Shown: one piece after another, positions 1 to 5,574 of the stretch
How positions within the stretch are numbered: the stretch's first letter is position 1
How the letters are laid out: each line of letters opens with the position of its first letter
Source: Streptosporangiaceae bacterium
Lineage (GTDB): Bacteria > Actinomycetota > Actinomycetes > Streptosporangiales > Streptosporangiaceae
DNA length: 6,390 bases
Assembly: GCA_030045215.1 (NCBI GenBank)
Contig: JASIBJ010000141.1
Span: forward strand, 1-6,390
Reading direction: 5' to 3'
Position numbers and translations under genes: made by a program
The notes under the pieces: model-generated
Told to the model about the DNA's origin: nothing
The model's input: the letters and a program-made list of their open reading frames with translations, nothing else
Databases searched by the model: none

Positions 1-99
1 AGCCGAAGCGGTCCACGGCTGCTTGCCTGTTCGCACCGAGGCCATCAGGCTGAACCAACGCTCCGAGACCATGGCAATCTTGGGACGGAGGCGGAAGGG

Positions 100-1134
100 G
101 TGGATGCAGTGGCAAGCGTGGTTATCACCGGCGGGTCCGGATTTCTCGGTACTCGGCTGGCCCGGGCGCTGTTGTCGGCGGGCGAACTTCGGCTCGCGGG
201 CGGCGCGGTCGAGACGGTGTCACAGGTGACGCTGATGGACCGGGTGCCCGCCGCGGCCGACCTCACCGCTGACCCGCGCGTCCGCATGGTCACAGGTGAC
301 CTCGCCGACGTACTCGGCCCGGGCGGAGGGCGCGATGCGCTGGCTCAAGCGAATCTCGTCTTCCATCTCGCGGCCGCGGTCAGCGCTGAGTCTGAGGCGG
401 ACTTCGACCTGGGAATGCGGGCGAACCTGCACGCAACCCAGACGCTGCTGCAGGCCTGCCGGGAGCTCGGCCGGTCCCCCGTGGTGGTCTTCGCTAGCTC
501 TCTGGCGGTCTTTGGCCGGTCGGACGAGCATCCCCTGCCGGCCGTCATCGACGACGAGACCCTGCCCAACCCGCAGTCCAGCTACGGGACGCAAAAGTTC
601 ATCTGCGAGCTGCTGCTGGCCGACTTCACGCGGAAGGGTTTCCTGCGGGGCCGCGCGGTCCGCCTGCTGACCGTCACCGTTCGACCCGGTAAGCCAAACG
701 CGGCGGCGTCCGGCTTCCTGTCCGGGATCATCCGCGAACCTCTGGCCGGCCAACGCGCCACCTGCCCGGTGGGCCCGGGCACCGAGGTCGCGCTGGTCTC
801 GCCGAGGAAAGCAGTCGACGCTTTGCTCTGCGCCGCGACGTCGTCCGACCACGCGTGGGGCGGCCGCACCGCGGTTACCCTGCCCGCGCTGACCATGACG
901 GTCGCGCAGATGGTCGCAGCCCTCGATCGCGTAGCCGGGCCGCAGGCGTCCTCGCTCATCGATTGGGTGCCCGATCCGGATATCGCGCGGATCGTCTCGA
1001 GCTGGCCGGCCCGCGTCCGCGCCGACCGGGCGACTCGCCTGGGTCTTACTCCCGATGGGGACTTCGACTCCGTTATCCGGATGCACATTTCCGAGTCGGG
1101 TAGCGCACCGGCCGTCGTCCCGCCCCGGCGGTAA
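100..1134 (+). CDS. denD: D-erythronate dehydrogenase-like NAD-dependent epimerase/dehydratase family protein
   Basis: Extended short-chain dehydrogenase of 344 aa. Seen: a Rossmann NAD-binding motif TGGSGFLG (residues 10-17), a serine-rich strand FASSLAVFG (131-139), and the catalytic YxxxK as Y162-G-T-Q-K166. The stretch RPGKPNAAASGF (195-206) followed by GIIREPL (209-215) and TCPV (221-224) is what I recall as the signature of DenD, which oxidises D-erythronate to 2-oxo-tetronate with NAD+, the first step of D-erythronate catabolism to dihydroxyacetone phosphate. It should be a soluble cytoplasmic enzyme, and the length is normal for the family. I chose the GTG at 100 because GGAGG at 87-91 lies 8 bases upstream; an in-frame GTG at 109 is less well placed. 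The usual partners OtnI, OtnK/DtnK and OtnC are not in the window, so the substrate is inferred from sequence alone. A related aldonate or sugar epimerase activity remains possible. The gene converges on the AraC-type regulator with a 41-base gap and no obvious terminator. Confidence 0.85.
   Translation: MDAVASVVITGGSGFLGTRLARALLSAGELRLAGGAVETVSQVTLMDRVPAAADLTADPRVRMVTGDLADVLGPGGGRDALAQANLVFHLAAAVSAESEADFDLGMRANLHATQTLLQACRELGRSPVVVFASSLAVFGRSDEHPLPAVIDDETLPNPQSSYGTQKFICELLLADFTRKGFLRGRAVRLLTVTVRPGKPNAAASGFLSGIIREPLAGQRATCPVGPGTEVALVSPRKAVDALLCAATSSDHAWGGRTAVTLPALTMTVAQMVAALDRVAGPQASSLIDWVPDPDIARIVSSWPARVRADRATRLGLTPDGDFDSVIRMHISESGSAPAVVPPRR
219..300. repeat. Pair of identical 12-bp palindromic sites inside denD
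   Basis: GTCACAGGTGAC occurs at 219-230 and again at 289-300, exactly 70 bases apart. Each copy is a perfect inverted repeat (GTCAC-AG-GTGAC), and the second extends to 6-bp arms (288-301). The copies fall in different reading frames of denD (coding for S-Q-V and V-T-G-D), so protein conservation does not explain their identity. They could be operator half-sites for a dimeric repressor acting within the 5' part of denD, or chance. Confidence 0.35.
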
Positions 1135-1175
1135 GCGATCTCGGCGGCTGGTGGTCAACGGCCTCCTGCGTGGAG

Positions 1176-2297
1176 TCAGGCGACCTCGGCGGGCGCCGCC
1201 TCGCGCGATCTGAACGTGCGGCGGTACGCCTGCGGCGTGGTGCGCACGTGCCGCCAGAAATGCTTGCGGAGGTTCGCGGCGGTGGCGAAGCCTGTCTTCT
1301 GCGCGATCGAGTCGACCGGCATGTTGCTCGTCTCGAGCAGGCGCTGTGCGAGCTGGAGCCGCTGTCGCAGGAGCCACTGGTACGGGGTAGTGCCGGTAGC
1401 GGCCGCGAACCGCCGCGCGAACGTCCGCCTGCTCATCGCCGACCGCCGCGCAAGGTCATCGACGGTCAGCGGCAGCTCGAGGTGGGCCTGCATCCAGGAC
1501 AGCGTGTCGGTGAACAGATCGGCGCCGGCGGCAGGCGGCAGCGGCGCGTCGATGTACTGCGCCTGGCCGCCGTCACGGTAGGGCGGCATCACTAGCTGAC
1601 GGGCCAGGCGCGCTGCCACCTCGGCGCCGTAATCCTGCCGGACGAGGTGCAGGCACAGATCTATGCTCGCCGCGCTGCCGGCTGAGGTCATGATGTCCCC
1701 GCCGTCAACGTAGAGCACGGCCGGATCTACCTGCACATCCGGATAGCGGCGGCCGAGCTCAGCGCACTCTGACCAGTGCGTTGTGGCGTGCCGTCCGCTC
1801 AGCAGCCCCGCCGCGGCGAGGACGAACGCGCCAGTGCAAAGCGAGACGATACGAGCCCCGCGCTGATGCGCCCGCTGTAGCGCCTGCAGCACCTCGGCCG
1901 GTATCTGGTCGGCGGACTCGGTGGGCGGTACGAGGACGGTGTCCGCGCGGTCCAGCGTGCTCAGCCCAGCCGGCACCTGCAGCTGGTATCCGCCCTCGAC
2001 GGTCACCGTGGGCGGGTTCGGGACGCAGACCGTGAACTGGTACCAGGGAACGCCAAGGTCACGCGACCAATCGGTACCAAAGACGTCGAAGGCCACGCCG
2101 AACTCGAACATCGCCATCCCGTCGTAGGCGACGAGCACGACCTGGTGCCGCCCCGCCCCCGGCTGGACGAGCGCAGGCCGATGCGGCGCTGGCCGGTGCG
2201 GGCTGCTCCCGGCCGGATCCCGGTCTCTCGCGGGCCGGTGCGGGCCGCTCCCGCGCACGGGCGCGCCGCTGGCGAGGTTGGCCTTTTTATCATGCAC
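1176..2297 (-). CDS. FtrA/GlxA-type AraC family transcriptional regulator (DJ-1/PfpI domain plus AraC HTH)
   Basis: Two-domain regulator. Residue numbers count from an upstream ATG at 2369. Seen: a DJ-1/PfpI-like N-terminal half starting with strand VVLVAYDGMAMFEFG (77-91) and carrying the nucleophile-elbow region SLCTGAFVLA (176-185), with the cysteine at 178 retained. The C-terminal half is an AraC DNA-binding domain: first helix-turn-helix LTVDDLARRSAMSRRTFARR (301-320), then the typical FxxxxGTTPYQWLLRQRL and the second helix around IAQKTGFATAANLRKHF (355-371). Such proteins act as cytoplasmic activators or repressors, often of neighbouring catabolic or redox genes; the ligand is unknown. 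The start is uncertain. ATG 2369 would overlap the divergent gene, GTG 2138 cuts into the first strand, GTG 2258 has no Shine-Dalgarno, and GTG 2297 lies just after a TANNNT-like box, so I list 2297. The extra N-terminal tail is Pro/Arg/His-rich and probably unstructured. Likely target: the divergent gene at 2350. Confidence 0.88.
   Translation of the reverse strand: MHDKKANLASGAPVRGSGPHRPARDRDPAGSSPHRPAPHRPALVQPGAGRHQVVLVAYDGMAMFEFGVAFDVFGTDWSRDLGVPWYQFTVCVPNPPTVTVEGGYQLQVPAGLSTLDRADTVLVPPTESADQIPAEVLQALQRAHQRGARIVSLCTGAFVLAAAGLLSGRHATTHWSECAELGRRYPDVQVDPAVLYVDGGDIMTSAGSAASIDLCLHLVRQDYGAEVAARLARQLVMPPYRDGGQAQYIDAPLPPAAGADLFTDTLSWMQAHLELPLTVDDLARRSAMSRRTFARRFAAATGTTPYQWLLRQRLQLAQRLLETSNMPVDSIAQKTGFATAANLRKHFWRHVRTTPQAYRRTFRSREAAPAEVA
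2191..2253. repeat. 21-bp direct repeat (20/21 identical) with 42-bp period upstream of the regulator core
   Basis: The unit beginning GGCCGGTGCGGGC lies at 2191-2211 and again at 2233-2253 with one mismatch (T/C at unit position 14). A more degenerate partial copy starts near 2177 (GGCCGATGCGGC). The repeats sit between the AT-rich promoter island and the first conserved strand of the regulator. Read on the minus strand they encode repeated PHRP peptides. They may be an expanded low-complexity linker, or an untranslated leader or operator array if translation starts downstream. Confidence 0.6.
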
Positions 2298-2307
2298 AGA
2301 GACAATA
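2278..2307. promoter_or_regulatory. AT-rich divergent promoter island between regulator and 191-aa gene
   Basis: A short AT-rich stretch in otherwise very GC-rich DNA. On the plus strand TTGGCC (2278-2283) and GACAAT (2301-2306) are separated by 17 bases, each matching 4 of 6 positions of a sigma-70-type promoter, which would start transcription near 2313 and give about 37 bases of leader before the ATG at 2350. On the minus strand TATTGT (complement of 2302-2307) fits the actinobacterial TANNNT -10 box and lies 4 bases before a GTG at 2297. The two -10 boxes overlap, so the two genes may compete for polymerase. Prediction only. Confidence 0.35.
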
Positions 2308-2349
2308 ATGCCACTCGTGCCGGCCACCGGCCAGCACCAGCATCGAGGT

Positions 2350-2925
2350 ATGACTTCGACCAGGGCCACGCCTCAGCCAGGACCGGCGATCCGGCCGGAG
2401 GGCTCCGGGCAGACCGTCGTGCTCGCGGTGGGTGTCGGCAGGCTGTCGGAACTCCACGGCGGGCGGCTGCGCGTCCTCGACCGGATCCTGGCTAGCTGGC
2501 ACGGTTTCTCGCTGGACGCGAGGCTGGCGGCGGGCGCATCGCCCGAGGAGGACCGACTGCTCGCGGCCCGCGCGAGCGTGCTTGTTGACCTGCCAAGACG
2601 GCAGAGGCTGGCCCGTGACTGGGGGCGGCTGGCGAGAGTGGCTCGCCAGCGCCCGGACGCCAGCATGCGGATTCGGCTGCGGCGGGATCGCATCGCCGGG
2701 GCGGAACCCGAGATTCTCCAGCTGCAGCATTCCCTGCGCGCCGCCCTCCCGGTGCCCGTGCGCGGCGTGGCCATGGCCAGCAACCTGCTGTGTGACGCCA
2801 CCGGGCCGGTCTACAGCCGCAGGTCGCCGGTCGACCTGCGCGCTGCCCTCCAGGACGCGATCCGGGAGATGGACCCGGCCACGGCGCTGCTGCCCGACGA
2901 GCCTTACCGCCACTCGGGGAGCTGA
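2350..2925 (+). CDS. Conserved hypothetical actinobacterial protein, 191 aa
   Basis: I do not recognise a characterised family. The pattern (a charged middle, then RRDRIAGAEPEI, PVPVRGVAMASNLL and ATGPVYSRRSPVDLR) reminds me of uncharacterised actinobacterial proteins of similar length, which is memory rather than a search result. Seen: a proline-rich, probably disordered N-terminus (1-20), a hydrophobic strand QTVVLAVGVG (21-30), an Arg/Ala-rich helical middle (36-104), and a block at 110-162 that looks most conserved. There is no signal peptide, membrane segment or zinc-binding cluster, so it is probably cytoplasmic; the basic character would allow nucleic-acid binding, but nothing shows it. 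The ATG at 2350 is preceded directly by GAGGT (2345-2349), too close for an ideal Shine-Dalgarno, so the start is moderately certain; the reading frame stays open upstream to 2278 but only with a TTG start. It is divergent from the AraC-type regulator and probably controlled by it. Confidence 0.7.
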   Translation: MTSTRATPQPGPAIRPEGSGQTVVLAVGVGRLSELHGGRLRVLDRILASWHGFSLDARLAAGASPEEDRLLAARASVLVDLPRRQRLARDWGRLARVARQRPDASMRIRLRRDRIAGAEPEILQLQHSLRAALPVPVRGVAMASNLLCDATGPVYSRRSPVDLRAALQDAIREMDPATALLPDEPYRHSGS

Positions 2926-3121
2926 GGGCATGACCTCGGAGACAAGGCCTGAGAGATAGGGCCACCGTCACAGGGTCCGACGCCTGCCCGCTCCGGCTGC
3001 CGCTGGACCACCACTACGTCGTAGCGGCCCGCCCTGAGCCGGGGTGCGGTTGCCAGGCCGTCATGTCGACCCGGAATGCAAGGTATGTCGGCTCGATTAC
3101 CGGCTCCTCGGGTGCCCGGAC

Positions 3122-3170
3122 AGTGCCCGGCACTTAGCGCCCGGCACTTGCGAGGGGAATGCGGCATTCC
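3122..3170. repeat. Cluster of short palindromes and a direct repeat
   Basis: AGTGCC-C-GGCACT (3122-3134) is a perfect inverted repeat. Its right part is copied as a direct repeat: GCCCGGCACTT at 3125-3135 and 3139-3149. Six bases later comes a second perfect inverted repeat, GGAATGC-G-GCATTCC (3156-3170), whose left arm also occurs alone at 3073-3079. One-base centres make these poor RNA hairpins but reasonable binding sites for a dimeric regulator. Confidence 0.5.
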
Positions 3171-3311
3171 TACTGGTTTACCTTGATCATGTTCATGCCT
3201 CAGGCGGTCCGCGACCAGGGCAAGCGCAGCACCCGGCGAGTCGCCGACCAGTCCGCGAACAGCAGGCACGCTGGCAGAAGGACCGCTCAAGCGGGTTGCT
3301 ACGGCGCGGAG

Positions 3312-3325
3312 GTGACCCAGATCAC
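3312..3325. promoter_or_regulatory. CRP-like palindrome GTGA-N6-TCAC
   Basis: GTGACCCAGATCAC has the exact spacing and arms of the CRP/FNR-family core site. About 45 bases downstream is a possible -10 box TAACTT (3363-3368), with a weak TTGTCG (3342-3347) at a short 15-base spacing. If that promoter is real, the site is centred roughly 56 bases before transcription start, upstream of the small gene at 3488. A site this short can occur by chance. Confidence 0.3.
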
Positions 3326-3418
3326 GAAACCGCGCAATCGATTGTCGCGTCCTACTGCTACGTAACTTAGCCCGCTGCAAGCGTGGCGTTAGGGGGGATA
3401 GTTATCCAGCCGCACCGC

Positions 3419-3433
3419 GTTCTACTAAAGAAC
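3419..3433. repeat. Inverted repeat GTTCT-N5-AGAAC upstream of the small gene
   Basis: A perfect 5-bp inverted repeat with a 5-base AT-rich centre, 55 bases before the ATG at 3488. A further inverted repeat GGATA-GT-TATCC lies at 3396-3407. Neither matches the LexA box, which has GAAC before GTTC. They could form a small leader hairpin or an operator. Confidence 0.3.
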
Positions 3434-3487
3434 TCATTTCGGATCTCGTCCACACCGAGGACCCTGAGCACCGAACGGAGGCAGGTC

Positions 3488-3727
3488 ATGGTCCGGCAGA
3501 ACACGTCTGACTCGCGTTGCGAAGCGCTGTTCGCGTCCGCGCTACAGCGATCAGACGCGCTCAGCGCCGAGGCCGTCAAGGACGCGATCAGCCGCACCCT
3601 CGGGCAGCTCGGCGAAGCCGGCTGCGCCAGCCACATGGCTCAAGAGTTCGGTGACCACCCTGAGGCGGCCTGCGAGCGGATGCAGTGGGCTAGGGAGCTT
3701 GTTGACGAGCTCTCCCCCACCTCGTAG
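3488..3727 (+). CDS. Small conserved hypothetical protein, 79 aa
   Basis: The start is firm: GGAGG at 3477-3481 lies 6 bases before ATG 3488. The 79-aa product resembles a small protein I recall as common in Streptomyces and relatives, with CEALFAS.LQRSD near the N-terminus (11-23) and GCASHMAQEFGDHPEAACERMQWARELV (45-72) near the C-terminus; no function is known to me. Seen: a predicted all-helical, acidic, soluble protein with three cysteines (11, 46, 62), not arranged as a metal-binding motif. There is no signal peptide, membrane segment or DNA-binding motif. It appears to be a single-gene unit, with long non-coding stretches on both sides and possible regulatory palindromes upstream, which would suit a condition-dependent regulator or accessory factor, but that is inference. 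Confidence 0.82.
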   Translation: MVRQNTSDSRCEALFASALQRSDALSAEAVKDAISRTLGQLGEAGCASHMAQEFGDHPEAACERMQWARELVDELSPTS

Positions 3728-3971
3728 CACGCCCACTGTGCAGCGCGCCGAGAGCATGACAAGCTACAGCGGTCGGCGCTCCCCCTCCTAGCTTCCCCCG
3801 CGCGCTCCCGTTCAGGACCGGACGGTGTCGGCGCCACCAGCAACTGCTTCCCCCGCTAAGACCCACCGCACCTTACTGGCGGTTGGCCTTCCGCGGCGTA
3901 ACAGGCCGCCGGCCCGTGGCGCCGCTCGTCAAACGCGGGCGTGACTGCGACAGCACGGGCAGGATGGAATC
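3728..3971. other. 244-base intergenic region with short repeats
   Basis: No gene seen. It contains an 11-bp direct repeat GCTTCCCCCGC at 3791-3801 and 3846-3856, a potential stem between GCGGCG (3893-3898) and CGCCGC (3920-3925), and an imperfect inverted repeat from GTCA (3928-3931) to TGAC (3942-3945). The last two lie within 80 bases of the cyclo-ligase start and could be leader structures. No T-rich terminator follows the small gene. Confidence 0.4.
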
Positions 3972-4751
3972 ATGCCCCGTCCGGTGCCCCGTCACGATCG
4001 CGACGCGGGCGGCCCAGCCGATGTGCTGGCGGCCAAGGCCGCCCTGCGGGAGCAGGTCTGGAGGGCCATGAGCGCGGCCCGCGTCGCCCGGTTCCCCGGC
4101 GCGGCGGGGCGCATCCCGAACTTCACCGGGGCCGAGGCCGCCGCCGAGCGGCTTCGAGCACTGGCCGACTGGCAGGCAGCCCGCACCCTCAAGGCAAACC
4201 CGGACTCCGCGCAACTGCCGGTGCGCCAGCGCGCGCTCGAAGACGGCAAGACCGTTTACATGGCGGTGCCGCGCCTGGCCGCGAACGAGCCGTTCTTCGC
4301 GCTGGACCCAGACCACCTGAGCGAGTCACCGCGCAAGGCCGCCTCGATCAGCGGAGCGGAGCGCTCGGCCCGTCAGGTCTCGCTAGCCGAACTGCCGGAA
4401 GTCGACCTTGTCGTGATGGGCAGCGTCGCCGTCAGCGAGGACGGAGCGCGCCTGGGCAAGGGCGGCGGGTTCGCCGACCTCGAATTCGCGCTGGCGACGG
4501 CGGCCGGACTGATCGGGCCCCAGGCCGTGTGCGTCACCACAGTCCACGAGCTTCAAGTGCAGCCCAGCGGCACGATCCCGCTCACCGGCCACGACGTACC
4601 GGTCGACTTCATCGTCACGCCCGATCGCGTCATCGATTGCCGCCCGCTGCACGGGCCCCGGCAGCCGGCCCGCATCCGCTGGGAAGACCTGACCGATGAA
4701 AAGATCGCGGCGATACCGCTGCTGTCGGCCTGCCGCGGGGCGCGACGCTAG
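3972..4751 (+). CDS. 5-formyltetrahydrofolate cyclo-ligase family protein
   Basis: Member of the 5-FTHF cyclo-ligase (methenyl-THF synthetase) family, whose classical members convert 5-formyl-THF plus ATP to 5,10-methenyl-THF in the cytoplasm. Seen: an N-terminal helix AAKAALREQVWRAM (20-33) with the family's basic residues, a central MAVPRL (97-102), a Gly-rich loop LGKGGGFADLEFAL (161-174) equivalent to the classical GxGGGYYDR, and a C-terminal VHELQV...DVPVDFIVTPDRVI (191-221). At 259 aa it is longer than the usual 180-200 aa, with an extra segment IPNFTGAEAA (48-57). This and the altered loop (F-A-D for Y-Y-D) suggest the MTHFSD-like branch, whose true substrate is unproven. The ATG at 3972 has only a weak upstream AGGATGG; GTG 4023 (residue 18) is an alternative start that keeps the helix. 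It is followed 52 bases later by the LppX-like gene. Confidence 0.82.
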   Translation: MPRPVPRHDRDAGGPADVLAAKAALREQVWRAMSAARVARFPGAAGRIPNFTGAEAAAERLRALADWQAARTLKANPDSAQLPVRQRALEDGKTVYMAVPRLAANEPFFALDPDHLSESPRKAASISGAERSARQVSLAELPEVDLVVMGSVAVSEDGARLGKGGGFADLEFALATAAGLIGPQAVCVTTVHELQVQPSGTIPLTGHDVPVDFIVTPDRVIDCRPLHGPRQPARIRWEDLTDEKIAAIPLLSACRGARR

Positions 4752-4791
4752 CCCAAGATGCGCACCCGGACGCGGCGCCGCGTCATCGCCT

Positions 4792-4806
4792 TATGCTGAG
4801 TCCGTG
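4792..4806 (+). promoter_or_regulatory. Candidate leaderless promoter (-10 box TATGCT) at GTG 4804
   Basis: TATGCT (4792-4797) fits the actinobacterial TANNNT -10 consensus and is followed by 6 bases and then the GTG at 4804, so transcription would begin at or next to the start codon. There is no Shine-Dalgarno before this GTG, as expected for a leaderless gene. No clear -35 element was found. Confidence 0.45.
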
Positions 4807-5574
4807 TTAGCAGCCCCCGAGCCCGCGGCGGATCGGGTGGCGAATGCCGCCGCCCGCACGCTCGAGGCCGGAACCGCCAGGCTATTCGCTGCCTGGTGCA
4901 CCGGCTCGCCCATACCCGAGGCGGCCGACCGGCGCTGCGAGGGGGTCGCCGACCTCAATGGCCGCCGCGCACTGGTGTCGCAGGCGCTGATGTTCACTGA
5001 CGGCCTTACCAAGCGCTTCGCAGCCGACCGCATCGAGCATGCCGATGACGCGGAGGAGTTGGAGAGCATGGAGCCCCGCGAGAACGTCTACGACGGAGCC
5101 AACATGTACATCCGCGTCGGCAGCAAGTGGACGGGCTTCTCGCTCACCGATCCCGCCGGACCGCGCGCGCCTAACGACCCGCTCTGGCCGTTGGACGCAC
5201 TGTCGGGAGCCAATCACGAAGTCTTCGAAGTCGGACCGGAAACGGTGCGTGGCGTGTCCGCAACGCGCTTCCGGCTCACCGTTGACCTGGGGCGGGCGGA
5301 CGCATCGCTGGCGGCCGGCGTGAGCGCGCCGTCCGGGCCGTATCGATCGCTCAGCCGGCTTCCGGCCGAGGTCTGGCTGGACTCGGCCGGCCGGGCACTG
5401 CGCATCGCGGTGCTCTCTGAGCCGACCGCCCCGGCCGACACTCGCATCTGGTCAGTAACCGAACTGTGGGACTTCGGAATACCCGTCGACATCGCTACGC
5501 CCGATCCCGCAGAGATCCTGTCACCGGCGAAGGCCTACCGCGCGGCCTATCCGGATGCAGAGGGCGACTGGTGA
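4804..5574 (+). CDS. LppX/LolA-like fold protein without signal peptide (hypothetical)
   Basis: 256 aa, function unknown. The pattern resembles the LppX/LprAFG and LolA lipoprotein fold, a half-barrel that binds lipids: an N-terminal helix ANAAARTLEAGTARLF (13-28), several beta strands, TRFRLTVDL (154-162), LPAEVWLDSAGRALRIAVL (186-204) and a closing ELWDFGIPVDIATPDPAEI (220-238) very like the C-terminal strand of those proteins. LppX-type relatives are exported lipoproteins, yet this one has no signal sequence or lipobox. Extending the frame upstream to ATG 4696 adds only a basic, non-hydrophobic tail and overlaps the cyclo-ligase gene. Two cysteines (32, 45) flank a short loop. The GTG at 4804 is chosen because a -10-like box sits 6 bases upstream and the coding pattern begins there. 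It overlaps the VOC gene by four bases. The fold assignment is inferred from sequence pattern only. Confidence 0.72.
   Translation: MLAAPEPAADRVANAAARTLEAGTARLFAAWCTGSPIPEAADRRCEGVADLNGRRALVSQALMFTDGLTKRFAADRIEHADDAEELESMEPRENVYDGANMYIRVGSKWTGFSLTDPAGPRAPNDPLWPLDALSGANHEVFEVGPETVRGVSATRFRLTVDLGRADASLAAGVSAPSGPYRSLSRLPAEVWLDSAGRALRIAVLSEPTAPADTRIWSVTELWDFGIPVDIATPDPAEILSPAKAYRAAYPDAEGDW

Larger units (their letters stand above)
2926..3487. other. 562-base intergenic region without a convincing gene
   Basis: Reading frames here give low-complexity or unrecognisable peptides without ribosome binding sites. A minus-strand frame (3380-2904, TTG start) stays open but has no recognisable motif. What the region does hold is a cluster of short palindromes at 3122-3170, a CRP-like site at 3312-3325, and small inverted repeats near 3396-3433 leading up to the small gene at 3488. 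No tRNA, terminator with a T-run, or transposase remnant could be recognised. It may be a long 5' regulatory region, a decayed gene, or an undetected small RNA locus. Confidence 0.5.

Noticed and set aside
1..99. Possible tail of an upstream gene
   Set aside because: One frame ends with a stop at 51-53 and two frames stay open, but the peptides are too short to recognise; no call can be supported.
220..1377. Long minus-strand open frame opposite denD
   Set aside because: It is the antisense shadow of denD, rich in Arg/Pro/Gly, while the plus strand has clear catalytic motifs.
3086..3110. GGCTCGATTACCG as a tRNA T-arm
   Set aside because: No matching acceptor stem, anticodon arm or CCA end could be found around it.
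3283..3294. CCGC-TCAA-GCGG as a terminator
   Set aside because: The stem has only four pairs and is not followed by a T-run; it is also far from the end of the preceding gene.
3044..3370. Plus-strand open frame of 108 codons
   Set aside because: No Shine-Dalgarno, no family resemblance and low-complexity composition.
2904..3380. Minus-strand open frame of 158 codons across the gap
   Set aside because: It begins with TTG, lacks a ribosome binding site, overlaps the end of the 191-aa gene and shows no recognisable motif; GC-rich DNA often gives such open frames.
3419..3433. GTTCT-N5-AGAAC as a LexA (SOS) box
   Set aside because: The half-sites are in the opposite order to the LexA consensus GAAC-N4-GTTC.
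3941..4699. Plus-strand open frame of 252 codons overlapping the cyclo-ligase
   Set aside because: Its composition is Arg/Gly/Pro-rich, whereas the frame starting at 3972 carries the family motifs.
4696..4803. Upstream extension of the LppX-like gene from ATG 4696
   Set aside because: It would overlap the cyclo-ligase gene by 56 bases and adds a basic, Cys/Arg-rich tail that is neither a signal peptide nor domain-like.
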